NCBI GenBank assembly: GCA_031308135.1
Contig: JAHLJT010000631.1
Span: 223,581,654 to 223,645,653 of the forward strand
Length of the DNA stretch: 64,000 nt
Reading direction: 5' to 3'
Source: Acheta domesticus
Taxonomy: Eukaryota > Arthropoda > Insecta > Orthoptera > Gryllidae
Within the stretch, counting starts at the first letter, position 1. Every line of letters starts with the position of its first letter. Of this stretch, positions 23,367-34,473 are shown piece after piece. The notes beneath the pieces were generated by a model that did no database searches, was not told the DNA's origin, and saw nothing but the letters and a program-made list of their open reading frames with translations. A program made the translations under genes and the position numbers.

Positions 23367-24098
23367 CTATTGATATGCAAAACAAGAGCATATATTATTC
23401 ATAATATGTAAAGGATCATTGCTTAATTATATGCCATTGCACTAATCTCCTGCACGTACGGAAGAAAAATAAGTTCAATAGGATTGACCCAAAGTAAACA
23501 AACGTTTTCCATTTTAGCAACCTGAACAAGAGCTGTGTAAATAACCAAATTGAGAGTCATAATGAAAAACTAACCTAGAGTTATAGTGAAAAACTACCCG
23601 AGATTTATTCAAATTTACTTCCGTTCTTGCCGTATTATTTTCAATGGTGCGGATATGTTCAACAGCAAGACGCTCTTGCCTCTGAGTAGTCGATTCAAAA
23701 TGTTTAATACACTGCTCATCTCTTAGCAATTTATATGCAAAACAACAGTTAGATTAGTCTTAATATGTAAAGGATCATTGCTTAATTACATACTACTTCA
23801 CTAATCTCGTGCACATATTGAAGAAAAAATGTTCAACAGGATTAACCCAAAACATATAAACATTTTCCATTTTACCGTTTTGAACATGAGACCTATGTAA
23901 GCAGACAAAGTGGGAGTCGTAATGTAAAGCTGCTCTACATCCTAGCGAACTATTCACATTTGCTTTACTCCTTGCAGTATTATTTTCGATAGTGCGTGTC
24001 CTTCGGCAAGTCGCTCTTGCCTCCGAGTAGACGATTCGGAATTTTTATAAAATGCCCATCTCTTAGCACTTCTTTGACAACTGTGATTCTCGTTTCGG
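23367..24098 (-). pseudogene. Tandemly duplicated, frameshifted Helitron-like N-terminal fragment
   Basis: Two direct copies of about 340-360 bp follow one another (about 23367-23728 and 23729-24098). Shared blocks include TATGCAAAACAA, GTAAAGGATCATTGCTTAAT, CACTAATCTC and CGCTCTTGCCTC. Read on the minus strand, both give an Arg/Gln/Glu-rich segment (RQERLA...RTIENNTAR), then LHYDS or FHYDS, then a GKMENV-like segment, interrupted by stops and frameshifts. From memory, this order resembles the N-terminal region of insect Helitron replication-helicase proteins (RQ-rich repeats, then FHYD..., then a GKMxxVC motif). The family call is tentative. The duplication itself is clear. Confidence 0.4.
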
Positions 24099-24116
24099 CA
24101 TTGTTTCAAACAATTC

Positions 24117-24900
24117 AGTTTATTTATTTCTTGAAGGTAGATACATAGGCAGTTATTTAAACTTTACATATGTAATTTTGATACCTACTTATTCTAAACT
24201 TACATACTATACTATGGGGAGGTGTCCCACTATGGGTCCTCTCTAATCTGGTTCTATGTTTGCGAATTTATTTGGACAACATGGAATGGATATTTATTTT
24301 GGATTCTCGTTCTATGAATTGGATATTTTGTGAGTCTGAATTCGGTGAGTGCTGGAATTGGATGTTATAAACTAGAAATTTATGGCAAGGAATGTGATGT
24401 GATGATCTAATGATTCAATTTTGAATTCCTTGTGAAGCTGATTATTAGAAGTGAACCATGAGGCGTTAGGAATAGATCTCAGAAATTGATTTTGAATGAT
24501 TTAGAGTTTGCGAATATTGGTCTTGGCGGGGTTAATCCATATGCGACAGGCGTAAGTAATTGTGGGTCTCATGGTTTTATAAAATGCTATGGCAGTATAG
24601 TATTGTAGTGAGCTGTGTCTGTTTATTATCAGTTTTAGCTGATGGAGTTTTGCCTTGGTTTGTAATAGTTTTGATTCAATGTGATCGCGCCAGTTTAATT
24701 TTGTATCGAAATATAATCCTAAGTATTTAACTGGGTTGTTGAGAGGGTACCATCCTATAGAGATGTTGTTAATTGTTAGTGGAGTGGGGGGAGTATACGG
24801 TCTAAGTGAGAAAATGTTTGCTGCTGTTTTTGTGGGGTTTAACTGTATTTTGTACTTCGCGAACCAACTATTCAACAATTCAGTGTGTATTCAACATGTC
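24117..24900 (-). pseudogene. Jockey-like LINE, C-terminal reverse-transcriptase fragment and 3' end
   Basis: The minus-strand frame 24878-24501 (125 residues) reads LNSWFAKYKIQLNPTKT, then about residue 49 VKYLGLYFDTKLNWRDHI, then KTMRPTITYACRIW. These are the conserved segments downstream of the YADD catalytic loop in Jockey-clade non-LTR retrotransposons. After a stop at the position of RKL the same frame continues IIQNQFLRSIPNASWF and LAINF, again family-typical, so the stop is a mutation. A stop also lies four codons upstream of LNSWF. The 3' end runs into a GAAATAAATAAA-type tail near 24117-24130. This is a 5'-truncated dead copy. Confidence 0.85.
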
Positions 24901-25006
24901 AGTGTCAAAAGTTTCATGGATATTGGTTCAGTAGATTCAGAGATTATCGAGCTGTAAGCCAACGCACTTCTGACTTTACATATTAGTATAGATTAGCGGA
25001 ACCCAG

Positions 25007-25275
25007 CTCTCCTGCTCTCTTTCTCTCTCTCTCTCTCTCCGTCATCTCCCTATCTACCTGTCTTTGTGACTCTCTATGCCTTTATATCGGTCTCTCTCCC
25101 TGTCTCTGCATCTCTGTCTCCTCTGACTCTGTCTTTGTCCTCTCTGACTGTCGAACTCCATTTCTCTGTCACTCGCCGTTTCTCTCCCTGCTTCTCTCTG
25201 ACTCTATCTATCTACCAGACTCTCTGTTTCTCTGCCTCTCTATCTCGTTCTCTCCCCATCTCTATGTCTCTCTTT
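25007..25275. repeat. Imperfect CT/TCTC low-complexity tract
   Basis: A CTCT-dominated plus strand with degenerate 4-8-bp units, probably a decaying microsatellite. The frame through it (25066-25368) is a Ser/Leu-rich artefact. Confidence 0.9.
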
Positions 25276-25359
25276 CGTGCCGCCCGTCCCGTCCACCTTG
25301 CCCTCGCCCTGCCTCACACTGCAACGCCCAGCAACAATGAAGCCCAGATGGAGCTCACT

Positions 25360-25455
25360 TGGAATTAAAATGAAGCGCTCTTTTTGTGCTACAGTGACAG
25401 TGGTTGGAATGAATTAAATGAAGCGTCTTTTTGTTCTACAGTGCCATTTAGTGGA
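25360..25455 (+). repeat. Small tandem duplication (about 46-48 bp, 2 copies)
   Basis: The unit TTGGAAT...ATGAAGCG(CT)CTTTTTGT(G/T)CTACAGTG occurs twice in a row. Confidence 0.75.
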
Positions 25456-27119
25456 GTTACAACAAAATGAACAGCATAAAAATCTTCTCCATGAAAAAAC
25501 TCGTTCATCGTTCTGGTTCATATGAATATATTTATGTATGTGTGTGTATGTAAACACATGTAGTTGGAATTCATATTTTATGGATCTTTGGTACCGAAAA
25601 GTCCATTGAGGCGAAAGGCTTGTATGTCCTTTTGTAGCCCTTCTCATCGACATGCTAGCTCCCTTCTCATCGAAAAAAATACATCTGTGAGAAGGATATT
25701 ATCTCCATTTTCAATGCAGGAACACCTCAAAGGTCACTAACTTGTAAACAAGCAGTATTTCAATGGATTTAAGACTAATATGACCTACATGAGATGGCAT
25801 TTTTGACTAATATTGCCATTCTCTTATTCAACTAACTCGGCCTAAAGAAATGAAAATTGTGACTTTTTTTAAAAAACTACTTCGCCGATGATAACTTATT
25901 CAGCTAACAAGGCCCACAGGAAAGAAGAAAAGGTTTCAAGAGAAGGCAATCGGCAACCTACCCGGCTACCGGGGCAGAGAGATGTCGAGGGATGGGTGCG
26001 AAAGGAAGGATCCCGTGTGCCGGCAGCGGCCGCCTCATACAGGTCCTTCCCGGCTTGCGGCTAATTCGCGCCAGCGCAGCGCGACGTAATTTATTTGTTG
26101 CTTTACACATCGCTTGAATGTAATAAATATCTTCATTTGTTGGTAATTTAAATTTCTATGTTTCTTTTTCAGTATTTGTCTGCTCGTGATGACGGAATTT
26201 CTTTTTTTATTTAATCTAGTCCATGGCTTTAAGTTCAGTCATATTTCTATTTAATATTTTAAAATTTATTTCTAACTATAAAGACTATTGCCTAATTTAT
26301 TTCTACATTTAATGAGAGAGACTCTAGTTAACGTAATTTTTCTCTATTGTTATTAGTTACAAATATAAATAATATTTATTATGACATAAGACATTGCCGT
26401 ATATGATGCCGAATCAAGTTGATGACATTTATTTCAGATATATTTAGAATTTTACAATTATTACAATTATTATTTAGAAATTTACAATTTGTCTCTGGTG
26501 ATGGAAAATTAGTGGAAATGTACACCTATTTTTACGAAGGTATAAATTTTGGAGAAGGCATAGATTTTTGATTTCCATTGTTCCCTCCGGGAGCTGCCGG
26601 CAGGTGCGTGTTGACCAGTGACTTGCACTCGCTCCGCAGCGGTCAGGGAATGCCTTGGATTACGAACTGGTTATCACGTTCATAAATCCGTTTGTTAAAT
26701 GGATATCATCGTTGTGTTTGAAAACAAACACGACTTGATTCATAAAAAGAAATGTAAACAAAAGCTAATATAATGTCAACAAGACATTAAAAGCCTTTAC
26801 AAAATATGTAGTGAACGAGGCAACCACTTTCAAGAGCACCTGCGGAAGGTTTTATGGATAGATAGGTATGGGAGATATAGGAGAAGATAGTGATGTCCCT
26901 TGGGGTAGTAGTGGACGAGCAAAGAAGAAAGGCTTTACATAGAGAATTATTATAACTATCGGAAAGTTGTCTAGATTTCTGTTTGGGAGTCACGCCTAAA
27001 ACCGGGAACGTTGCTGATTCTTTTCAGAACTAGTTTCCAAATGTCTGAAGGCGGATGTTGGTTGGAGATGCACAATTTTGGTGAAACGAAGATGAAAGTA
27101 GTACGTGAATGACTTTTGT
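25456..27119. other. Unassigned stretch with a GC-rich patch
   Basis: A weak family A-like piece (TTTGGTACCGAAAAGTCCATTGAG) lies at about 25588-25611. A G+C-rich patch at 25940-26095 is bounded by AT-rich DNA and may be an inserted short repeat. I cannot name it. A second small GC-rich patch lies at about 26585-26650. No gene is supported. Confidence 0.4.
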
Positions 27120-27690
27120 AAAGTACTAATGAGAGTATTCATTTTAGGAGAGATGACCGGTTGAGAAATGCCTAGTGCTAATGTAATTTATCATACGATT
27201 GCTGTCTGATGTAAGCGATATTATTTTTCCAGATATTGTCGTCGGGACAGTGAAAAGTTCGAAATATTTGAAACATTCGAGAACGGTCTGTAGAGATGGA
27301 TAATTGGAGATTTTTAGTGGGTTCGATGTAGTTTGAATATTGCTGCTTGACTTTTCGAAGGATCAAGTTTTATGCGACATTAGAATATGTAATTTTCTAG
27401 GTCAGAGAAATAATGGAGATGAGACAGCTGTCTCGACATTAGAGGCAAGGACAGGGAGAATCTTCTCAACAAATAGTGACATTGTGGAAAGAAAAGTTAC
27501 GGGGAAATCGGTTAGGTACCAGATGAGGAGGATACATCCACTTTGCGGAATACCTGCTTCGTGCAGAGACCGAAAGATTTTTCCAATTCGCTCAGAAAAC
27601 GTTCCATTGGTGAGATGGCTATTAAGAATGCTGCACGGATAGAAATACGTGCATAGCCGCAAGGGACATTGGAGATAGGATAAGGCCACG
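27120..27690 (-). pseudogene. LINE reverse-transcriptase remnant with destroyed catalytic motif
   Basis: The minus-strand frame 27689-27402 reads LNSHLTNGTFSERIGKIF, then EAGIPQSG, then LIWYLTDFPVTF, LSTMSLFVEKILPVL and SNVETAVSS. This matches the order of Jockey-type LINE reverse-transcriptase segments: a SYLxNRxFxVRVG block, the AGIPQGSVLxP block, the YINDxP block and the FADDT block. In place of the catalytic FADDT there is FVEKI, and GIPQGS reads GIPQSG, so the enzyme cannot be active. Downstream the frame shifts and similarity fades by about 27120. It is separate from the fragment at 24117-24900 and its order is not consistent with one continuous element. Confidence 0.65.
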
Positions 27691-28892
27691 TGTAAAAAAC
27701 AAAGCTACTACAATTATTTGAGGGTCATGAATAAAATATTTATTTAAAATGTGATCTTATAAGATTTTAGCAACCAATGTGCAATGTCTACATCACTTTT
27801 ACTGCTCAGTCCAACATTCTCCTTGCTGCTGCGCTCAGTTTTGACAATGCTCGCAAGGTTCTTCAATGAACTTCAGCCGGATAACGTATAGTGTGTTCTT
27901 TTTATTAACATATTATATTTCTACCAAATCTGCTGTTACAGAAAAACGTTTGAAAAAACTTCTAATTTTATAAATTCAAAAACTGTTAATTCACTATTTG
28001 CACGCGAGTCTTGGAAACAAAAGATTGAGAATAGCCCTCCAATTTCCAAAAAATAGAAACAATGTAAATAAAATAGGTTCAGTTCTCATTAGTCAAAACA
28101 CAAAATGCAGTGAACGGATATACATTTTTTCAATCACACAAACTGGATAAACTCGATAAATTGAACCTAAGAAAAATGTGTTTTCAATAATTACCGGAGA
28201 CACCTGCTCGGTAATCCCTCTCACATTCTTTAGTACTATTTGGGGTGAGTTGCAAGAACGCCTCTGCACATGGCCTACTAGGATCGTCTCTAGGGTAATA
28301 GATAGTGGAAGGAAGGTTGGAAAAGAAGAAGCTGGAATTCCGCAAAGAGGCGCTTTTATCGCCCACGTGGTGGGGACCTGAATTGGGAGGAGGGTGACGG
28401 TGCAGGCGGCGAGGAAAGCGCCTTAGGGAAATTAAAGAACTTCCCGCTCTTAATCGTCTTCTTAATCTCGTTCCGGCGACGACGCGCAACTTTTTTTTAG
28501 TGGTTCGTTCTAAAAGCCGCCCGACGCTGGGTCGCGGACGTTGGCGTTGGAATCTCGAGGTGAAAGGTTTCCAGGAAAATTGAAGTGCAGTTTCTACTCG
28601 GTAAAGCCCATGTCGTATTACATCTGATCACAGAAGCACATTACCAGCAAAATTTGGAGCAGTGGAAAATATATATACTTTATAACCGGAGAAATCACTT
28701 AACGTGCTTATAAAAAGCAATATTTAGGTCAGTTCATTTTCAGTTTCGAGTTTCAGAAGAAACCTTTATATAACATCACAAAGTTAAGTGTGTTATTTTG
28801 ATTTGTAATATATTACGTCACATCAAGAACCTACGTCGCATGATGTAGTACATTAACTACTGGTGCTACAACAGCACTTACTTTCCCGTATT
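27691..28892. other. Unassigned stretch
   Basis: Mostly AT-rich. A G+C-richer segment at 28240-28560 has frames on both strands without recognisable motifs. A family A terminal signature (ACTGGTGCTACAA...ACTTTCCCGTATTAG) sits at 28858-28892. Confidence 0.4.
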
Positions 28893-29607
28893 AGAGGAAA
28901 CAGCTAAGTAGTACTGTAATATTGCACTTTATGCGCTACTAACATCTTCGCTTGGAACTCACTATTTCCATTGCAGTGTTGTCAGAACTATGTGAATTCT
29001 ACAACTTCACAAAAATAGAATGCAAAAGTTTTGTAACCCTGTATTGGAAAAAGAAGCCTGATACCCTGGAAATATAGAAATGCCTTCCATTGGGGCCATG
29101 ATTAGGAAAGAGTATTTTAAAACCATGCAACAAATTCTCTACTCACTACAAATGGTCCAGCATTTGGTGGCAAAACTAAATATTTGCCTGCAAATATCAA
29201 CATAAATTAGACAATTATAACTCCTTTTCATACAGCTCCATTAGGTCACAACAATGACACTAATTCACAGATATTCGCGAGCGCAAAGTGAATTCCATTG
29301 TTGCAGACCCTGCATTGTCGCTATTCTGAGAGCTATTAATTCTTTTTACTTATTTCAAATATTTCAAAATAACAATTTCTAAAATATTAATGTGTAAGTC
29401 TATAACAAAGTTCGAATGTAAGAAACGAAGAAAGAAATAATACACAAAATTGCACATTCTAATTTACGACGCATCCAGCTGTCCGAAGCGCAGTAAATTT
29501 ACAGCGGCCTATTACGTTTGTCACAAAATTAAAGAAAAACTACTCGTATTTTGAAAAAATTAAGCATGACCGTATTTTTTTATTTATTTATTTGTCAAAA
29601 AACAGAA
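28893..29607. repeat. Segment inserted between family A end sequences; duplicated inversely at the window's right edge
   Basis: It lies between a family A terminal signature (28858-28892) and the body of an inverted family A copy (29608 onward). From 29038 it is nearly identical to the reverse complement of 63430-64000. No open frame of interest. Confidence 0.6.
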
Positions 29608-29793
29608 ACAGAATGGCACAGACTTTTCCGTATTAGTTTTCTATTTTCCTGGGTCTTCGCTAGCTATTCGGAATTGCCACATACTCTTTCTTGCCAGCTA
29701 CAATCTATCATCGCCAAAAGTACATTTTTTTGTCATTTTCTTAATTTTTCGGTTTCCTATTGGTAGAACAGAAACATTAATTTTAGAATATTA
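29038..29793 (+). repeat. Inverted duplication, arm 1 (at least 750 bp)
   Basis: The reverse complement of 63243-64000 matches this segment with only scattered differences, including both the unique-looking part (29038-29607) and the family A edge (29608-29793). The match reaches the end of the window, so its true length is unknown. Confidence 0.85.
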
Positions 29794-31179
29794 AAGAACA
29801 CGAAAACCTAGCCGTAAATGGCAATTTTCTTTTAAAAATTATGTGCCGTTTAAGAGAAAATGGCGTTTTAGCACTACTAAAAATGCGAAATTTGAAGCTC
29901 ATTTTCACAGAAAATTTTTGAGTTTTCAAAATACTTTATTTGAAGGTATTTGAAGCACTTACACTCACAAATATAATCATCTTTACAAATTGCGGATAAT
30001 GTGCATATTAAAGATGTGAGAGATCTTTCAAAAAATTTACATTTATATAATTTTTGAAAAAACAAAAAAAACTCAAAATAAACTTCACGCTATACTAATG
30101 AGTGTAATTAGCACTATCCGTTACAAAAGTTTCAAGAAAAAAATTGCAGCCATATACGAGAAAATGACGTTTGAGCATTTCTGAAAATGCCGAAATTTGA
30201 GCTACTTTTCACAGAAAACGGTAGTGTTTTCGAGAAACTTTACTTGACATTATATAAAGCATATATACTTGTAAATATAATAATGTAAAAAAATCGCCAA
30301 TAATGTAAATATTAACGACGTGAGAGACAAGTAAAACAATTTACATTTTGGTAATTTTTGAAAAAACCAACCGATAGACCATAATGGCTTTTTATGTCAT
30401 TGATAGAGTACATTTACCACTGTCCCTACCAAAAGTTTAAAGAAAAAATTTGGAGCCGTTTTTGAGAAAATTTTGTTTTTGTAATTTTTTAAAATTGCAC
30501 ATATTGCACGCAATATTGCACGAAAACTACCAAAATTGTGAAAAACATTTACATGACCTTTATTAAAGAACTCAATATGCAGAACAAATTTTATTTGAAG
30601 AAAAAATCTCTATCTTCAATTTTGTAGTTGGAGAAAGACGCCGAAAAAAATTCAAACTTTCACAATTTTCGAAAATTCAGAGCTGTACGTGAAAATCGGA
30701 CCTATGCCATGTTAAAAAGTGTATTTTCTTCTATTCATACAAGAAATTTAAAGAAAAAATTTGGAGCCGTTTTCGAGAAAATGTTGAAAATCCGCGGGGA
30801 GCTTCATATAAAGTATCCCCAAATTTAAAAGAATCTTTTTCAAAATCACAAAGCTTCGACTAGAATCAGATCGACTGGGGAATATCAATTTTGAAGAAAA
30901 TCGACCGAACGGTTTAGGCGCTAGCGTTGACCACAGACAAACGGAATGCCGTCAATCGATTTTTAAGTATAAAGAAGCAACAAATCATGGATTTTGACCA
31001 CACCACGAGATAGAGGATTTTTTTTCTTAATTTAGCAACTGGTTTTATCCACTTATTCGTTTTCACGGCCCGGCAATTAATTTTTTCCGCCGAAAATTGG
31101 CTATTTTTTCGCGCAGCATTACATAACTTTCCCTATACTACGTATATCACTCCGTGTATACGTACGTATACGGGAAAGT
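29608..31179 (-). mobile_element. Family A element, inverted, with tandem units
   Basis: Reverse-oriented copy. It starts at ACAGAATGGCACAGAC and ends CGTATACGGGAAAGT (31179). Unit boundaries appear as GCCGTTT...GAGAAAATGG-type motifs near 29840, 30150, 30460 and 30770, about 310 bp apart. The GACAAACGG-type block is at about 30930-30945 and the GCCCGGCAATT block at about 31070. It is non-coding. Confidence 0.7.
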
Positions 31180-31559
31180 AAAAAGGTATTATCATAGCGG
31201 TATTATCATAACTATCAATTTTGTCAAAATTGGAATTCCTTGAATTTCCCCATTTTATTAAAAATATCAAAGGAAGGATGCAAATCTTCATATCCATTAA
31301 ACATATTAATAGGAAGGTCATTTCACACAAAAAAGTAGATTTTATGATATGACTCCTTGTCAAAGTATACAAAAAAAAACTTTTACAATTTCACAAAACT
31401 CTTGCAGTGTTGCGAAACACAAAATTAAAGGCACACACTGACCAAGCGATGCTACCTGACTAACACAGCAAGCAAAAACCAAATGAATGTAACATTGAAA
31501 GGTTACGAGGCACACATGGCTGGGTTGTCGAACCACACCACTGTCACAGCACCACCGCT
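31180..31559. other. AT-rich stretch without a recognisable gene
   Basis: No supported features. Confidence 0.5.
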
Positions 31560-31985
31560 CCTACAAATCACACCGCTGTCTAGTAGAGGGTCTCAAATGC
31601 AGAAAGCATGAAGAATGCCCTTCACCGCCGTGGATGCTTCATGCTCCCGGTCCACCATAGCTCTCTTCCGCTTGGCCCACACCTCACCAGCTGTGTCGCC
31701 CGCTGTCCGCGCGTGTTCTGGCGCTGCCCCGGGTTCCGACCCGGGCAGGGCGCAGAGGGGCGGGCAGCCGGCTAGCTGGCGGCGGGGGGCGGACGTAGGC
31801 GGGGGGAGAGATACGGGCGCGACGGCGCGATGGTGTTGGTGGTGGCGGTGACGTAGTGACGGGGAAATGGCGGGGACACATTTATTATAAAAACTGTTCT
31901 TGCAAACACTGAATTACTGTTTTTGGCTATCAAATAAGTGATGATGATGAAGATGACTTACAAGTTGATGATGGCGTAATGGCTA
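31560..31985. promoter_or_regulatory. GC-rich island with G-runs
   Basis: It is G+C-rich from about 31600 to 31870. It contains the small inverted repeat CCCGGGT-TCCG-ACCCGGG (31728-31745) and G-runs at 31783-31809 that could form a G-quadruplex. It sits immediately left of the LTR-like segment and may belong to the same element or be a CpG island. Confidence 0.35.
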
Positions 31986-32882
31986 TGTCACCGCGACGGG
32001 ATTGCTCACCGATCGATGGACAGATGCGGCTGGACCCTCAGGAGCGCCGCTGGAGCGTTGGAACGCCAGCCTCACAATTGTCCCTCGGGATGAAGGCGCC
32101 GGCGCTCGGGATGTCGGCGGTGAATGTCAGCGCAGCAATTACGTAGCGCTGGCGCGTGTCTCAGGCCGTCACACACCACCTGGACCGCGTATGACGTTGG
32201 AAGCCAAAATCTGGCTGTTTGGAATAAATTCCGCGGTTGGACGAAGGCCGGGCAGGTCTCGTGGTGGTCGGCTCAATGCTTGCCTCTCACCAACCGCTAT
32301 TGTCGTCTTTTACCGTTGCTCTCACTAGTGATTTCTCTAAAAGCCGATATTCGGCCGCTCTCTAACTGTAACTTTAAGTTGTTGAAAATTTCGACTGTCC
32401 TATGCTATCTCTGCTCGACCACTCTCTCTCGTGTTTTTCGCCCGTCTGAAATTCGAGCTTCTCGCTGTGTTTCTCCCCCCTTCTTTCTTTCGCACCATGC
32501 AAGGGTTATCACGTGCTTCCTGCCCAGCGTTTTCATAGGTCGGTTTGTTGAGTTCCAGAATTTTCTGTCATTTGTAACCTGGTTGGTTAAGATGATCGCT
32601 TCCTTTCGCGGCCATTGGATGTCTTTGTTTAGCACAGAGAAGTGCGCACATGGTTCTTCTGCTCTGACGTGTGATGGGTTTATTGGACTTAGGGGATTAT
32701 CTTGCTGCGTGCTAGCGCCAAGTCTATAACGCGGTTGTTCCGGGAGTCACTCATTTTCTCAGAGGCACAAAGGGGTGGATTTATTGTTCAGGGTGTGGAG
32801 AGGCCTACGCAGCTGTGCGGAACTGATCAGGCGAGGCGAGAGGCCGGCCGACCTTCCGAGCTTCTGTTAATGTGGCGTGACA
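31986..32882 (+). mobile_element. Possible LTR (897 bp) with adjacent primer-binding-like site
   Basis: The segment starts TGTCAC and ends GTGACA, the short inverted termini expected for a retrotransposon LTR. Six bases after its end lies TGGCGACGTGCGATGG, which resembles a tRNA primer-binding site. Base composition differs from the AT-rich flank on the right. No partner LTR, target-site duplication or gag/pol reading frame is visible, so it would be a remnant or solo-type copy. Chance is a real alternative. Confidence 0.3.
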
Positions 32883-32889
32883 CTGGGGT

Positions 32890-33810
32890 GGCGACGTGCG
32901 ATGGTCAAACGACACATCGCAATATATTTTAAAAAAATATTTAATACACCTGTAACAAGTAATGTACTTTAGCTTCCGGGTCAATGACCCCCATCTCGAT
33001 CAGGTTTTTGTCCAGTTTCCCTGATCCATTCAGCAAATGCTGAGATGGCCCCTTGTTTTGCTTCTGGACGTAAATATAGCTTCACTGTGCGCACGTTTTG
33101 TTGAGCACTCCTTTTGCTTGTAGTTCATTTACCGTTGAAATTGATTTTCTATAACTCGGGAACAAACATTTTTCAAATATTTTTATTTTTCTAAAATAAT
33201 TATTTTCTAAATTTATTTATTTTTTTAAATTCTGACCCTCAAGAAAATGTGCGCAGATAAATCTCTTTCCCCATACGTCATATACAGTTTTTACTGTTTT
33301 TTGACAAATAAATAAGTATATATAAGATACGTAATTAATTAATTCAATATAGATCAAATTGATATCGTGCTATTCTTGGCATACAACAATAAAAACTTTT
33401 TTAAAACGCAATTACTCGAAAACAAACCTTTTTTTAAAATTATAAAAATCTGCAATAATATTGCATTTAGAATGTTCTAGAAGCTATTAAATTTTCTTGA
33501 TATCTTAAAAGGAACAAATAACATTAAAAACTAACATGAGCGAAAGGGGCAATATGCCACCCGCCACAAAAATCCATTGTTGCAGCGCCTCTTCTATTTT
33601 GTGCATCCAAACATTTGATTGCAGTACGGCGTCTTATGGAGTATTGCCCTCTCTTTCTATCCGATGCAATTTTACATAAGACTCTCTCTTTCTACCGCAA
33701 GCTGTGTTGCCGATTCAGGAAGCTCGGGGTTATTCGACTTGTCCATCTTGTTTCACGCGCAAATACTTAACAAGTTCATTCAACGATAGCTTCGGCAACG
33801 ATAACTTTTG
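32890..33810. other. AT-rich stretch without a recognisable gene
   Basis: No supported features. Confidence 0.5.
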
Positions 33811-33811
33811 C

Positions 33812-34158
33812 GGCGGCGGTGGTGTAGCGGTTAGCGTAACGGACTGCTATACCCAAGTTGGCGGGTTCAAACCCGATCGAAGCCGTGGATTTTTAGGGGC
33901 GAAAAAATCCTTCGTACGCCTTCCGCGGAGGGGAAGTAAAGCCGGCTGGCCCATGTTAGTAGATTTACTTGCATGTAAAAGATCCTCAAGCCTAAATGAC
34001 GCCTCTGAGCTAAATTCAAATCGCCTGTTTCGTCGCCTCAGTAATACCTTCTTTCGCTAGTCGGTGCAAGGAGCGTATCGAAATTTGCGTGGTCAGACGG
34101 AAGAGCAGGCCTCATGGCCTGAGTCTCGCCACGTAAAATAAGGCATTCAATTCAATTA
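33812..34158 (+). mobile_element. tRNA-derived SINE
   Basis: The head contains pol III box A (TAGCGGTTAGCG, 33825-33836) and a perfect box B (GGTTCAAACC, 33864-33873) at tRNA-like spacing, preceded by GGTGGTG. The body of about 280 bp is not tRNA-like, and the 3' end is a short ATTCAATTCAATTAAAA tail. The lack of a foldable acceptor stem and the long body argue against a functional tRNA gene. Transcription would be by RNA polymerase III from the internal promoter, with mobilisation by a LINE. Confidence 0.75.
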
Positions 34159-34473
34159 AAAAAATTCAAAATAGCTTCAGTTGTATTGATCTTAGACAAA
34201 TGAGTTTTTTACCAGTTATTCCCAGAACTCTTATGAATGAGATGGTTATTTTGTAATTTAGTTTTATGGTTTAATTTCCATGAAATTAATTATAAATGAT
34301 AGGCAAATGCTTATTTCTACATTTTGACGTCCTTAAATTTTCACTATGCGAGAAACTTTTTTATTACTGCAGAAAAGTACAAACACTCGGCGGATGAATG
34401 ACAAGGGAAGTCCGAATATTGATCAGACCAACCACATTTCTGTGTGAATCCTGGTTCTTGAGTTAGATGGTAA

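Noticed and set aside
33812..33885. Possible functional tRNA gene
   Set aside because: Boxes A and B are good, but there is no foldable acceptor stem and a long non-tRNA body and tail follow, so it is a SINE. The same applies to 43745-43815 and 58566-58636.
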